Below are positions 17,378-26,121 of a DNA stretch of 64,000 nucleotides, one piece after another. Each line of letters opens with the position of its first letter. The stretch's first letter is position 1. The stretch lies in NCBI RefSeq assembly GCF_020180945.1, contig NZ_JAIPUL010000002.1, positions 186,001 through 250,000 of the forward strand, in the 5' to 3' direction. A program made the translations under genes and the position numbers. The stretch is from Lacticaseibacillus kribbianus. GTDB lineage: Bacteria > Bacillota > Bacilli > Lactobacillales > Lactobacillaceae. Under the pieces are notes generated by a model. That model was not told the DNA's origin. It made no database searches and was given only the letters and a program-made list of their open reading frames with translations.

Positions 17378-20300
17378 ATGGCAAAATACGAGCAGGACAG
17401 GGCACGGATGATGGCGGCGACGGCGCAGCGGCGGCTGCGCTTCAAGCTGTACAAGGCGGGCGGCCAGTGGGTGATCGCCGGCATCGCGGCGGTCACGCTG
17501 GGGCTTGCAGTCGGCGGCCAGCCGGTCTCGGCCGCGACCACGGCCGATACCGCCGGAACCGTGGCTGCACCGGCGGCGGCCGGTGGCACGACTGCGCCAG
17601 CCAAGACGACCGCAGCCACCGCGGTCAGCATGGTGACGACCACCGACGAGGGCAACAGTGGGGAGGCACAGGACGCTGAGGCCGCGACCGGCGCTGCAGC
17701 GACCGAAACCGCAGATGTGGTCGCACCGAGTGCAGTCGGCGCCGCGACCGGCGCTGCAGCTACCGCGACCGGCACGACCCCGACCAGTGAGGCGGCCGAG
17801 ACGCCGACCACCGATACCGATTCCTACCACGTCGAGTACGTGAACGTGACCGAGTATACCGGCAACAACCGCGTCGAGGCGACCGTCGAGGGCAATGCAG
17901 CGGACGGCCCCTACCAGGTCGACCTCGCGGCGGCCGGGCTGGACCCGGCGAAGTACGAGCTGGCCGATCCGCAGCAGACCAGCCTGCAAGTCGAGGCCGA
18001 TGGCACGTACCAGATTGAGGTGAAGGACAAGACCAAGGTGCTCGACGAACCCCTGGTGGTCAAAACCACGATTCACTACGTTGCGGCCGAGGCGGACGAT
18101 CCCGATTGGACGACTTATCCGGCAGGGGACAAGACCAATCGCCTGGCCGACAACCAGGTTTTGGCCGCTCCGGTGACCGTGGAACAGCGCTTCACGGTCA
18201 CCTGGGATCTGGCGCGCGACGAAGGGGTGTGGTACGAGCCGACGGCGCTCTTTTCGGCCGTCACCTCGCCGACGGTTGACGGCATGGTGCCGACGATGGC
18301 AACCTTCCCGAACGGCGATCTGCGAATGGGCGGAACCAACATCGCGTCCAACGACACGGACGTCTACGTCACCTATCACCCGGCCGGGGTGGAACCGGCG
18401 GCGACCTATGCCGCACCGACCTTCGATGAGGACGACGCGGCGGCCGGTGTCGTGACGTACCGCTTCGTTGACCTGGACAACGGTGGCAATATGGTTGCCA
18501 CCTACACGACCCATGCGACGGCCTTTAACAGTCGGCCGGAAATGTTGACCTTTGGCGCCGATGGGGTTGGGACGCACGGTGTAGTTGCGGAGCTGGCGGC
18601 GCTTTACGACTACGATCCGGCCGGCTTTGCGGCGGAAGGCGGCCGGGCCGACGGGCGAAGCGACGAGACGAGCGCGCAGGGGGAGGTGATCGATTCGGTG
18701 GCCGCCGGCAGCCATATCACCATCGAGCTGCGGCACCGGCACAAAATCGTCCCGGTCTTATTTACGCAGTTGGTCCATTTTCAAAATGCGGACGGGGAAA
18801 CAGTCGCGGACGACCAGAAATGGAACCTGGGCTGGGAAGTGGACACCGACTTGGTGCGTGACTTCGGGTTCCAGCGCCACGGCGGGGATTACGCGCCGAC
18901 CTACACGCCGATTGACGGGACGGGTCAGCCGGAACGCCCCATCCAACAGATCGACGGCACAATCTCGACCATCGACGGCGTTGCGACGACCAAGCTGGCG
19001 GCCGTTTCGTACCTCGGAGCGGACGGCACCCCGCACGATGCGCCGGAGGTCACGGTGGTGTACGACAACCACCCCTACACGATTGAATTCTTCACCACCA
19101 CCGACCGCGGCCACCAGGTGACCGTGGGCAAGCCGTATTTGGGTCAGGCCAAGGACGGCAGCTACCAGATCGACCTGGCGGATGCCGGCCTGGACCCGGC
19201 GAAGTACGAGCTGAGCGACCCGACCACCACCAGCCTCACGGTGGCGCCGGACCAGACCTACCGGATCGAGGTCAAGCACCGGACGCAGATTCTGACGGAT
19301 GAGCCGGTGGTGATCCACCGACCGGTTCGCTATGTCTGGGCCGACGACGAAACCGTTGAGGTCGCGGCCGGCATCGTAATCGACCAGACCTACCTCAAGG
19401 AGGTCGACCTGGTGACCGGCAACCCGGTGATGTACCACCTGCAAAACCTCATCCCGGACCTGCCGAATCCGGAGGTCGCCGGCATGGTGGCGGAGCGGCC
19501 GACGCTTTTGGCAAGTCCCATTCAGGAGACGGACTCGAGCTGGGAGTATTCCGTGAATCAAACGCCGATTGTCATCCGCTACGACGCGCAGCCCTACACC
19601 GTCAACTTTTTCTACACGGATGCGGCGGGGCAGACCACCACGGTGGGGACGCACCTCGGCTCCGCCACCTTCGACCAGGGGACCTACAAGATTGACCTGG
19701 CCGCCGCCGGCCTGGACACCAGCGTCTACCAGCTGGCCGACCCGGAGACCACCAGCATTGCCGTTGCCCCGGGTCAGACCTATCAGATCGAGGTCAAGCA
19801 CCCCACCGCGCTTCAGCCGGGCAAGGCGATCATCACGCACCGGGTGATTCACTACCAGCGCGCAAGCGACCACGCGACGCTTCACGACGACTGGGTGATG
19901 ACCCTCGCCTACACCCCGGAAGTCGATCTGATCACCGGGCGGATTCTGCGGTGGCACCGGCAGTCTGAAATGCCGGACGTGACCTCGCCGACGATTCCGG
20001 GCTATGTGCCGGATCAGCCGGTGCTCAACCTGACGGAGCTGCACATCGACCACTCCAACGGAACGCCCGTGGATCAGCTCCCGCTGACGGTTTACTACAC
20101 CCCCGACGTGCAAAAAGCGTCCGTCTACTTCGTCGGCGAGGGCGGGTTGCCGCTGGTGCCGGCCATGCAGATTGAGGGGCCAAGCGGCAGTGCAATTGCG
20201 CACACCAGGTTCGTCGATACCATTCAAAAGCTGATCAGTGGCGGCTACAACTTGGTCGCCGACGGCACGGTCGGCGCGACCTTCGATCAGGACGCCGGCG

Positions 20301-21373
20301 TCGACCAGTACTTCGTCATCAAGTTCGAGGCCGTGGCGCCGATGGCCGGCATTCCGGGCGGTGGCGTTCACGTCTACCAGAAGGCGCAGGTGCCAGACGT
20401 TGCCCCGAGCGTGACGGATGAAGGCTACTACAACAACCTGACACCGGGTACGCCGGGTGAGGGCATCCACGTCTACCAGAAGACCCAAGTGCCGGACACA
20501 GCCCCGAGCGTGACTGAGACAGACTACTACAACAACCTGACGCCGGGCACGCCGGGTGAGGGCATCCACGTCTACCAGAAGACCCAGGTGCCAGACGTTG
20601 CCCCGAGCGTGACGGATGAAGGCTACTACAACAACCTGACACCGGGCACGCCGGGTGATGGCATTCACGTCTACCAGAAGACGCAGGTGCCAGACGTTGC
20701 CCCGAGCGTGACGGATGAAGGCTACTACAACAACCTGATTCCGGGCGAGCTGGACGACGGCGTGCGGGTTCGCAGCCAGGTGCCGGACGACGCGCCGACG
20801 GTGACCGAGGACGATTACTACAACAACCTGATTCCGGGCGAACTCGATGCCGGCGTGCGGGTTCGCAGCCAGGTGCCGGATGTCGCACCGAGCGTGACGG
20901 ATGAAGGCTACTACAACAACCTGATTCCGGGTGAGCTGGACGACGGCGTGCGGGTTCGCAGCCAGGTGCCGGATGTGGCGCCGACGGTGACCGAGGACGT
21001 TTACTATAACAACCAGCTCCCGGGTGAGCTGGACGACGGCGTGCGGGTTCGCAGCCAGGTGCCAGACGTTGCGCCGAGCGTGACGAAGGCCGCCTACTAC
21101 GATCACCGCACCGCTACGCCGACGGTGACCCCGCTGGCCGACACCAAGCGGCCGACCACGGGCACCCCGAAGAGCCTGCCGGTAACCGGGCCGCAGCGGC
21201 CGGCGGCCACCGCAACCGCGGCCACCGCAACCGCGCCGGCCACCAAGGCGGGGACGCTGCCGCAAACCGGCGAAGCCACCCGCGGCGCGCTGGCGCTGGC
21301 CGGCGTCGGGCTTTTGAGCCTGCTTGGCCTGGCCGCACTGGCCGAACGCAAGCGGCTGGCCGGCAAGCGGTAG
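17378..21373 (+). CDS. LPXTG-anchored surface protein with KxYKxGKxW-type signal peptide
   Basis: About 1,331 residues. ATG 17378 is chosen for its GGGAGG seven bases upstream. The N-terminus has the KLYKAGGQWV motif and a hydrophobic core (to about residue 55), a KxYKxGKxW-type signal directed to accessory or septal secretion in lactobacilli. An Ala/Thr-rich low-complexity segment follows (about 55-145). Next come three related domains of about 240 residues marked by (V/I)DLA-x-AGLD and ADPxxTSxxVxxxxTYxIEVKHxT, interleaved with MucBP-like strands. Eight VPDVAPSVTDEGYYNNL repeats (20365-21100) come next, then SLPVTG, and the sorting signal LPQTG with hydrophobic segment and KRLAGKR tail. Likely adhesin; ligand unknown. 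It has its own promoter and terminator. Confidence 0.92.
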   Translation: MAKYEQDRARMMAATAQRRLRFKLYKAGGQWVIAGIAAVTLGLAVGGQPVSAATTADTAGTVAAPAAAGGTTAPAKTTAATAVSMVTTTDEGNSGEAQDAEAATGAAATETADVVAPSAVGAATGAAATATGTTPTSEAAETPTTDTDSYHVEYVNVTEYTGNNRVEATVEGNAADGPYQVDLAAAGLDPAKYELADPQQTSLQVEADGTYQIEVKDKTKVLDEPLVVKTTIHYVAAEADDPDWTTYPAGDKTNRLADNQVLAAPVTVEQRFTVTWDLARDEGVWYEPTALFSAVTSPTVDGMVPTMATFPNGDLRMGGTNIASNDTDVYVTYHPAGVEPAATYAAPTFDEDDAAAGVVTYRFVDLDNGGNMVATYTTHATAFNSRPEMLTFGADGVGTHGVVAELAALYDYDPAGFAAEGGRADGRSDETSAQGEVIDSVAAGSHITIELRHRHKIVPVLFTQLVHFQNADGETVADDQKWNLGWEVDTDLVRDFGFQRHGGDYAPTYTPIDGTGQPERPIQQIDGTISTIDGVATTKLAAVSYLGADGTPHDAPEVTVVYDNHPYTIEFFTTTDRGHQVTVGKPYLGQAKDGSYQIDLADAGLDPAKYELSDPTTTSLTVAPDQTYRIEVKHRTQILTDEPVVIHRPVRYVWADDETVEVAAGIVIDQTYLKEVDLVTGNPVMYHLQNLIPDLPNPEVAGMVAERPTLLASPIQETDSSWEYSVNQTPIVIRYDAQPYTVNFFYTDAAGQTTTVGTHLGSATFDQGTYKIDLAAAGLDTSVYQLADPETTSIAVAPGQTYQIEVKHPTALQPGKAIITHRVIHYQRASDHATLHDDWVMTLAYTPEVDLITGRILRWHRQSEMPDVTSPTIPGYVPDQPVLNLTELHIDHSNGTPVDQLPLTVYYTPDVQKASVYFVGEGGLPLVPAMQIEGPSGSAIAHTRFVDTIQKLISGGYNLVADGTVGATFDQDAGVDQYFVIKFEAVAPMAGIPGGGVHVYQKAQVPDVAPSVTDEGYYNNLTPGTPGEGIHVYQKTQVPDTAPSVTETDYYNNLTPGTPGEGIHVYQKTQVPDVAPSVTDEGYYNNLTPGTPGDGIHVYQKTQVPDVAPSVTDEGYYNNLIPGELDDGVRVRSQVPDDAPTVTEDDYYNNLIPGELDAGVRVRSQVPDVAPSVTDEGYYNNLIPGELDDGVRVRSQVPDVAPTVTEDVYYNNQLPGELDDGVRVRSQVPDVAPSVTKAAYYDHRTATPTVTPLADTKRPTTGTPKSLPVTGPQRPAATATAATATAPATKAGTLPQTGEATRGALALAGVGLLSLLGLAALAERKRLAGKR
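20365..21103 (+). repeat. Eight tandem VPDxAPSVTxxxYYNN protein repeats
   Basis: Eight in-frame units of about 31-33 codons. The first four carry TPGTPGEGIHVYQKTQ linkers and the last four IPGELDDGVRVRSQ linkers, so two sub-families were duplicated blockwise. DNA identity between units is high, including synonymous positions. Confidence 0.92.
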
Positions 21374-21446
21374 ACGCGCCTGACCACCGCAGTTTTGGGC
21401 GCCCGGCGTGCGCATCGCCGCACCGTGGCAACCCGACCCTGCAATG

Positions 21447-21482
21447 AAAAAAGCGATGCGCAGCGTGCGCATCGCTTTTTTG
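21447..21482 (+). terminator. Bidirectional terminator after the second surface protein
   Basis: AAAAAAGCGATGCGCA-GCG-TGCGCATCGCTTTTTT is a perfect hairpin with A and T runs on both sides; it also serves the convergent small gene. Confidence 0.93.
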
Positions 21483-21528
21483 TATCGGGTCAGGCAATAA
21501 GCCGCTGCTGGCCGCTATTGCGCGTGGC

Positions 21529-21762
21529 TCAGGGCATGTCGCCGGGTGCCGCCTCGAACATCGGGTAGGTGGCAAGCGTCGTCAGGTCGGTGTTCAGCGG
21601 CACGGTGTAGGCCGCGTAGTGAATGCGCGGCGCGGCCTCGGCCCGAAGCGCCTGGAGCTTGGTCTGCGCCTGCGCGTGGTCGGCGGTCGCGTAGATCACC
21701 TCGATGACGCTGCGCCGGTCGAGATCGGTGTACGCCCGGACAATCAGATCAACAGTTGGCAT
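21529..21762 (-). CDS. Conserved small hypothetical protein
   Basis: 77 residues from ATG 21762; GAGGAA about seven bases upstream favours this over the adjacent TTG 21765. The protein starts with a beta strand (PTVDLIVRAYT) and contains RRSVIEVIYATADHAQAQTKLQAL, suggesting a small alpha/beta fold. No signal peptide or membrane segment. It has a good extended -10 promoter, and codon use is like the neighbours, so it is probably real. Function unknown. Confidence 0.7.
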   Translation of the reverse strand: MPTVDLIVRAYTDLDRRSVIEVIYATADHAQAQTKLQALRAEAAPRIHYAAYTVPLNTDLTTLATYPMFEAAPGDMP

Positions 21763-21794
21763 CAATATTCCTCAGCATCGATATCTTCAGGCCC

Positions 21795-21803
21795 ATTATA
21801 GCA
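21795..21803 (-). promoter_or_regulatory. Extended -10 promoter of the small hypothetical gene
   Basis: The minus strand reads TGCTATAAT (21795-21803), a perfect extended -10, about 33 bases before the start. No -35 match. Confidence 0.65.
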
Positions 21804-21899
21804 GACGGTGCAAGAGGCGGCGAAAAAAATGTGCGGTGGCCGCGCGGCCCGTTGCCGCGTATACTGGATAGGAACAATCAGAAAGCGGGGCCGCATGAG

Positions 21900-22670
21900 A
21901 TGGAGATTTTTGATTCGCACACGCACTTGAATGACACGCCTTACGCCGGCGAAGAGGCCGCGTATGTGGCCAACGCCGCGGCGCTGGGCGTCACCGAGAT
22001 GGCGATCGTCGGCTCGGACACCGAGCTGAACGCCGGCGCGATGGCGCTGGCCGCGCGGTTCTCGAACCTCTACGCCATCGTCGGCTGGCACCCAGAGTCG
22101 AGCAAGGACTACACTAAGGCGGCCGAGGACCTGCTGATCACGCAGCTGGCGGACGCCAAAACGGTCGCGCTGGGCGAGATCGGTCTGGACTACCACTGGG
22201 ACACCAGCCCGCGCGAGATTCAGCGTCGCGTGTTTCGCCGGCAGCTCGCGATCGCCCGCGACCTGCACATTCCGGTGTCGATCCACTCGCGCGACGCCTT
22301 CGAGGACACCTACGACATCCTGAAGGCCGCGCACCTGGAGGACTTCGGCGGCATCATGCACAGCTTCACCGGCGACGGCGAGTGGGCGCAAAAGTTCCTG
22401 GACCTGGGGATGTACGTGTCGTTCTCCGGCATCGTCAGCTTCAAGAACGCGCCGGAGGAACACGAAAGCGTGCGGCTGATCCCCGAAGACCGGCTGCTGG
22501 TCGAAACCGATGCGCCGTACCTGACGCCGGTGCCGTACCGCGGCAAGCCCAACCAGCCGGCCTACACCCGCTACGTGGTTGAGGCGGTCGCCAAGTGGCG
22601 CGAGGACACGCCCGAGCACATCGCGGCCATCACGCGGGCCAACGCGCACCGGATTTTCAACCTGTTGTGA
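21900..22670 (+). CDS. tatD: TatD-family metal-dependent DNase/hydrolase
   Basis: 256 residues from ATG 21900, the length usual for the family. Metal-binding motifs are intact: DSHTHLN at the N-terminus, GEIGLDYH (about 91-98), SIHSRDA, MHSFTGD, and VETDAPYLTP near the end. Family members act as 3'-5' exonucleases or deoxyribonucleases. The ribosome-binding site is weak. TATACT at 21860 is a candidate -10. The gene order tatD-rnmV-rsmA is the classic Firmicutes arrangement. Confidence 0.93.
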   Translation: MEIFDSHTHLNDTPYAGEEAAYVANAAALGVTEMAIVGSDTELNAGAMALAARFSNLYAIVGWHPESSKDYTKAAEDLLITQLADAKTVALGEIGLDYHWDTSPREIQRRVFRRQLAIARDLHIPVSIHSRDAFEDTYDILKAAHLEDFGGIMHSFTGDGEWAQKFLDLGMYVSFSGIVSFKNAPEEHESVRLIPEDRLLVETDAPYLTPVPYRGKPNQPAYTRYVVEAVAKWREDTPEHIAAITRANAHRIFNLL

Positions 22671-22704
22671 CACGCGCGGCTGACCGCGCCGGAAAGGACA
22701 AGCA

Positions 22705-23271
22705 GTGACAGCATTCAAGCAAGTAATCGTGGTCGAGGGCCGCGACGACACCAAGCGCCTGTTCGAGGCGTTCGGCCCGATCGACACCATCGAGACCCGC
22801 GGCAGCGCGATCTCTGAGGAGACCCTGGCCCTGATCGCCAAGGCGCAGGCCACCCGCGGGGTGATCGTGCTGACCGACCCCGATTTTCCCGGGGAGAAAA
22901 TTCGCAAGACCATCAGCCGCGCGGTGCCGGGCGTGACGCACGCCTTCCTGCCGCGCGGCGAGGCCGTGCCGGACGGCCAGGGCTCCCTGGGCGTCGAGCA
23001 CGCGACGCCGGCTTCCCTGAAAAAGGCGCTGGCCCACCTGGTCACCGAGCAGACCGACGCGCCGGAGCTGATTCCCCAGGCCGACCTGATAACGGCCGGC
23101 CTGATCGGCGGCGCCGGCTCCCGTCACCGCCGCGAGCGGCTCGGCGAGCTCTTGCACATCGGCTACACCAACGGCAAGCAGCTGCAAAAGCGCCTGGCGC
23201 AGTTTCAAATCACACCGGCCGCGTTCGCCGCGGCCCTGACCCAGCTTCACGCGGAGGATAATCATGCCTGA
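22705..23271 (+). CDS. rnmV: Ribonuclease M5 (5S rRNA maturation)
   Basis: 188 residues with an N-terminal Toprim domain (VVEGRDD and LTDPDFPGEKIR motifs carrying the acidic catalytic residues). The enzyme trims both ends of 5S rRNA precursor bound to L18. It starts at GTG 22705 with GGAAAGGA upstream. It overlaps rsmA by eight bases, indicating coupled translation. Confidence 0.95.
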   Translation: MTAFKQVIVVEGRDDTKRLFEAFGPIDTIETRGSAISEETLALIAKAQATRGVIVLTDPDFPGEKIRKTISRAVPGVTHAFLPRGEAVPDGQGSLGVEHATPASLKKALAHLVTEQTDAPELIPQADLITAGLIGGAGSRHRRERLGELLHIGYTNGKQLQKRLAQFQITPAAFAAALTQLHAEDNHA

Positions 23272-24142
23272 ACACATTGCCACACCAGCCCGCACCAACG
23301 AGATTCTGCGCCGCCACGGCTTTCGCCTCAAGAAGAGCCTCGGCCAGAACTTCCTGACCAACCCGAAGATCCTCGCCAACATCGTGGCCGCCGGTGAGGT
23401 CAGCCAAGACGACGATGTGATCGAGATCGGCCCCGGCATCGGCGCCTTGACCGAGTTTTTGGCCGAGTCCGCCCACCAGGTGCTGGCGCTTGAGATCGAC
23501 GCGCGCCTGCTGCCGGTCCTGGCCGAGACCCTCGCGCCGTACGACAACGTCGCCGTGGTCGAGGCCGACGTCCTGAAGGCGGACCTGGCGACCTTGATCG
23601 CCGACCATTTTGACGGCCAGCACCGCATCAAGGTGGTCGCCAACCTGCCGTACTACATCACGACACCGATCCTGATGCACCTGATCGACACGCCGATCGA
23701 CTTCGCCAGCATCACCGTCATGATGCAAAAGGAGGTCGCCGCGCGCCTCACCGCGCAGCTGAACAGCAAGGACTACGGCAGCCTGTCGATCGGCGTCCAG
23801 CAGAACATGGACGTCGCCGTCGCCTTCACGGTCAGCCGCACCGCCTTCGTGCCGGCGCCGAACGTCGACTCCGCCATCGTGACCCTGCGCCGGCGTGAAA
23901 AGCCGCTCGTGACCGTGTCCGACCAGGCCGCGTTCGACCGCCTGGTGCGCGGCAGCTTCGTCGCGCGGCGCAAGACGCTGTGGAACAACCTGACCAACCT
24001 GTTCGGCAAGGACGAGGCGACCAAGGCCAAGCTGACCGCGGCACTTGCCGCCGTTTCGGTGCTGCCGAGCGCCCGTGCGGAGCAGCTGAGCATCGCCCAG
24101 TTCGCCGCCTTAACCGACGCGCTGGCGGAAGCTGGGTTTTAG
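23264..24142 (+). CDS. rsmA: 16S rRNA (adenine(1518)-N6/adenine(1519)-N6)-dimethyltransferase
   Basis: 292 residues. SAM-binding motif EIGPGIGALTEFL (about 56-68), ALEID (motif II) and catalytic NLPYYI (motif IV) are present, with the N-terminal KKSLGQNFL signature. It dimethylates two adjacent adenines in the 3' hairpin of 16S rRNA during 30S assembly (KsgA). The start lies within the end of rnmV. Confidence 0.97.
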   Translation: MPEHIATPARTNEILRRHGFRLKKSLGQNFLTNPKILANIVAAGEVSQDDDVIEIGPGIGALTEFLAESAHQVLALEIDARLLPVLAETLAPYDNVAVVEADVLKADLATLIADHFDGQHRIKVVANLPYYITTPILMHLIDTPIDFASITVMMQKEVAARLTAQLNSKDYGSLSIGVQQNMDVAVAFTVSRTAFVPAPNVDSAIVTLRRREKPLVTVSDQAAFDRLVRGSFVARRKTLWNNLTNLFGKDEATKAKLTAALAAVSVLPSARAEQLSIAQFAALTDALAEAGF

Positions 24143-24196
24143 TTCGGATTTTGATGAGAAATCGGTTAAAAGTGCATAACGGCGCGCTTTTAAGAG

Positions 24197-24253
24197 TTGC
24201 GATGAAGAAGTTGTAATGGTATAATTGCAAATTTCTTGCCCGTGTGCTATAAT
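24197..24253 (+). promoter_or_regulatory. Tandem promoters of veg
   Basis: Two near-consensus promoters follow each other: TTGCGA (24197-24202), 17 bases, TATAAT (24220-24225); and TTGCAA (24225-24230), 17 bases, TATAAT (24248-24253) with an extended TGC. This fits the known very strong transcription of veg. Confidence 0.85.
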
Positions 24254-24274
24254 CTTTTGTAAGAGGTGAAGTGC

Positions 24275-24526
24275 ATGCCCATTACATTAGCGAGCATCAA
24301 GCAGCAACTCGATTCCAAAATCGGGGAGAATTTGACCGTCGTTGCCCAGGCAGGCCGCAAGAAAGTGACCCGCCGCAAGGGAACCCTCAAAGAAACTTAC
24401 CCAGCTATTTTCGTGGTCGACCTTGATCAAGACGAGAATGCTTTCGAGCGGGTATCCTACAGTTATGCAGACCTCCTCACCAAATCGATTCAGATCAAGT
24501 TTGATGACGAAGAAAAGGCTTCTTAG
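24275..24526 (+). CDS. veg: Veg family protein
   Basis: 83 residues from ATG 24275, with AAGAGGTGA upstream. The family hallmark AGRKKVTRRKGTL, then ETYPAIFVVDLDQDENAFERVSYSY (positions about 29-65), is clear. Veg is a small, highly transcribed Firmicutes protein found after rsmA and linked in Bacillus to biofilm regulation; its molecular role is unsettled. Confidence 0.95.
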   Translation: MPITLASIKQQLDSKIGENLTVVAQAGRKKVTRRKGTLKETYPAIFVVDLDQDENAFERVSYSYADLLTKSIQIKFDDEEKAS

Positions 24527-24555
24527 AAAGACGAACTGGGTGTCGTCTTTTTTTG
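24527..24555 (+). terminator. Terminator of veg
   Basis: AAAGACGA / TCGTCTTT stem directly after the stop codon, followed by a T run. Confidence 0.85.
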
Positions 24556-24556
24556 T

Positions 24557-24712
24557 GCCCAGGGCGAAGAAGCGCGCACTTAGCGGGACGGGTTGCCTAG
24601 CTAGGGTGCTTGGGCCGCTCTTTGGCCCGAACAGTCTAGCGTAGCAAGCCGCTCCCGCGCTGCGCTTCGTAGCCCGACGATAATCCAGGGCGAAGCAAGG
24701 CGCACTTAGGCC
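24557..24712 (-). repeat. Type-1 hairpin repeat, one unit plus part (GCACTT strand on plus)
   Basis: Inverse orientation to the 10.7-kb array. Apical hairpin CTTGGGCC-GCTCTT-TGGCCCGA, with flanks GCGCACTTAGCGGGACGGG and the CGTAGCCCGACGAT marker. The unit is bracketed by the veg terminator and another terminator at 24753. Confidence 0.85.
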
Positions 24713-24752
24713 GCCTGCCAACCCGGCGGCCATTGCCCAAGCCCGCACCAGC

Positions 24753-24786
24753 ACGCGCAGTCGCGACGACTGCGCGTCTTTTTTTA
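24753..24786 (+). terminator. Terminator downstream of a type-1 repeat
   Basis: ACGCGCAGTCG-CGA-CGACTGCGCGT perfect hairpin followed by eight or more T residues. No coding sequence ends here, so it would stop only transcripts crossing the repeat. Confidence 0.9.
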
Positions 24787-24795
24787 CCCAGCCCC

Positions 24796-24830
24796 TTGCA
24801 CAATCGAGTGTACTAGGTATAATAGTACAC
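24796..24830 (+). promoter_or_regulatory. Promoter and GntR/YtrA operator of the ABC operon
   Basis: TTGCAC (24796-24801), 16 bases, TATAAT (24818-24823). A perfect inverted repeat GTGTACTA-N7-TAGTACAC (24808-24830) covers the -10, the layout expected for autorepression by the GntR protein encoded next. Confidence 0.85.
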
Positions 24831-24862
24831 GTAGTACAAAACAAGTCAGGGAGGGACCGCTC

Positions 24863-25231
24863 ATGGACGATGCGCGCTTCACCCACCTCGCGTATTATCA
24901 GCGCCTGGTGTTGCAGATCAAGCAGCAGGTCACCGCGGGTATTCTGGCGCCCGGCGAGAAGCTGCCGTCGGTGCGGGACATGGCCAAGCGCAGCCAGCTC
25001 AACCCGAATACGGTGGCCAAGGCCTACAAGCAGCTGGAGGCCGACCGCGTGATCGAGGTGCGGCCGGGGCTCGGCTCGTTCATCGCGACGAGCCAGCCGG
25101 CGCCGCAGCAGGCGGAGCTGGCTGCGCTGCGCCAGCGCTTTGCGGCCTTGACCGTCGCCATCAAGGCGGCGGGGGTCGACCCCGCCACGGTGCGGCAATG
25201 GCTGGATGAGGAAATGGGGGACGGACAATGA
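24863..25231 (+). CDS. GntR-family repressor, YtrA subfamily
   Basis: 122 residues. N-terminal winged HTH (about 10-75: IKQQVTAGILAPGEKLPSVRDMA, then NTVAKAYKQLEADRVIEVRPG) followed by only about 45 residues with no large effector domain, typical of the YtrA type that controls ABC exporters answering cell-wall stress or antibiotics. It overlaps the ATPase gene by four bases (ATGA). The palindrome over its own promoter is its likely site. Confidence 0.92.
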   Translation: MDDARFTHLAYYQRLVLQIKQQVTAGILAPGEKLPSVRDMAKRSQLNPNTVAKAYKQLEADRVIEVRPGLGSFIATSQPAPQQAELAALRQRFAALTVAIKAAGVDPATVRQWLDEEMGDGQ

Positions 25232-26121
25232 AACTAACGGTATCGGGTTTGGACAAACGCATCGCGGGGCGCGCGGTGCTGCAGGACGTTGCGCTTGACT
25301 GGCAGCCGGGCGAGATTATCGGTCTGGTGGGCGAGAACGGCGCGGGCAAAACCACGCTGATGCGCACCCTGGTCAACCAGTACCTGCCGGACGGCGGCCA
25401 CGTCGCCGTTGACGGCCACGACTTGGCCACGGCACCGGACTGGCGGGTCAACCTCTGCTACGTCGATCCCAGCCAGGTGTTTTTCACCGGCAACACGCTG
25501 CGCGCGATTGTCGATGACTACGCGGTGGCTTACCCGGGCTTTGACCGGCAGCGCTTCTTCGCCGCGGCGGCGGATTACGACCTGGCGCCGAACCGCCGCT
25601 TCCGCGAGCTGTCCAAGGGCTACCAGGCGGTGGTCGTGGTGCTGTTGAGCCTGTGCAGCAACGCGCCGTTCGTCATGCTGGACGAGCCGTTCGACGGGCT
25701 GGACCTCTTCATCCGCGAGGCCATCGTTTCCCTGACGGTCGACGCCGTGGCGGATGGTAAGCGCGGCCTGTTGATCGCGTCGCACAACCTGCTGGAGCTC
25801 GACGGCATCGCCGACCGCATCCTTTTTCTCAAGCGCCACACCATCAGCCACGACTATCGGCTGGAGGACCTGCGGGAAAAGGCGGTCAAGCTGCAGCTGG
25901 TGTTCAAAACGGCCAAGCTGCCGGACCTGGTCCGCGAGGCCGGCCGCATCCTGAACGTTCAGGGCCGCGTGGTGACGGTGCTGTTCAAGGACTACACCGA
26001 CGAGCTGGATGCAAAGCTGCGGGCGCTGGAGCCGGTGCTGATCGAGCAACTGCCGCTTGACCTGACCGACCTGTTCCGAAGCGAGTACGACCACACCGAA
26101 GGAGGCGTGCATCATGCGTGA
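25228..26121 (+). CDS. ABC transporter ATP-binding protein (YtrB-like)
   Basis: 297 residues. Walker A GENGAGKT (35-42), Walker B VMLDEPFDGLD (149-159) and H-loop ASHN are intact. The signature motif is divergent, LSKGY (128-132) instead of LSGGQ, as is common in this GntR-linked subfamily. A C-terminal domain of about 80 residues follows. Overlapping starts on both sides mark a tight GntR-ATPase-permease operon. Confidence 0.92.
   Translation: MKLTVSGLDKRIAGRAVLQDVALDWQPGEIIGLVGENGAGKTTLMRTLVNQYLPDGGHVAVDGHDLATAPDWRVNLCYVDPSQVFFTGNTLRAIVDDYAVAYPGFDRQRFFAAAADYDLAPNRRFRELSKGYQAVVVVLLSLCSNAPFVMLDEPFDGLDLFIREAIVSLTVDAVADGKRGLLIASHNLLELDGIADRILFLKRHTISHDYRLEDLREKAVKLQLVFKTAKLPDLVREAGRILNVQGRVVTVLFKDYTDELDAKLRALEPVLIEQLPLDLTDLFRSEYDHTEGGVHHA

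Noticed and set aside
21165-21200. SLPVTG as a second sortase motif in the second surface protein
   Set aside because: It lacks a following hydrophobic segment and basic tail; the functional signal is the LPQTG at the true C-terminus.
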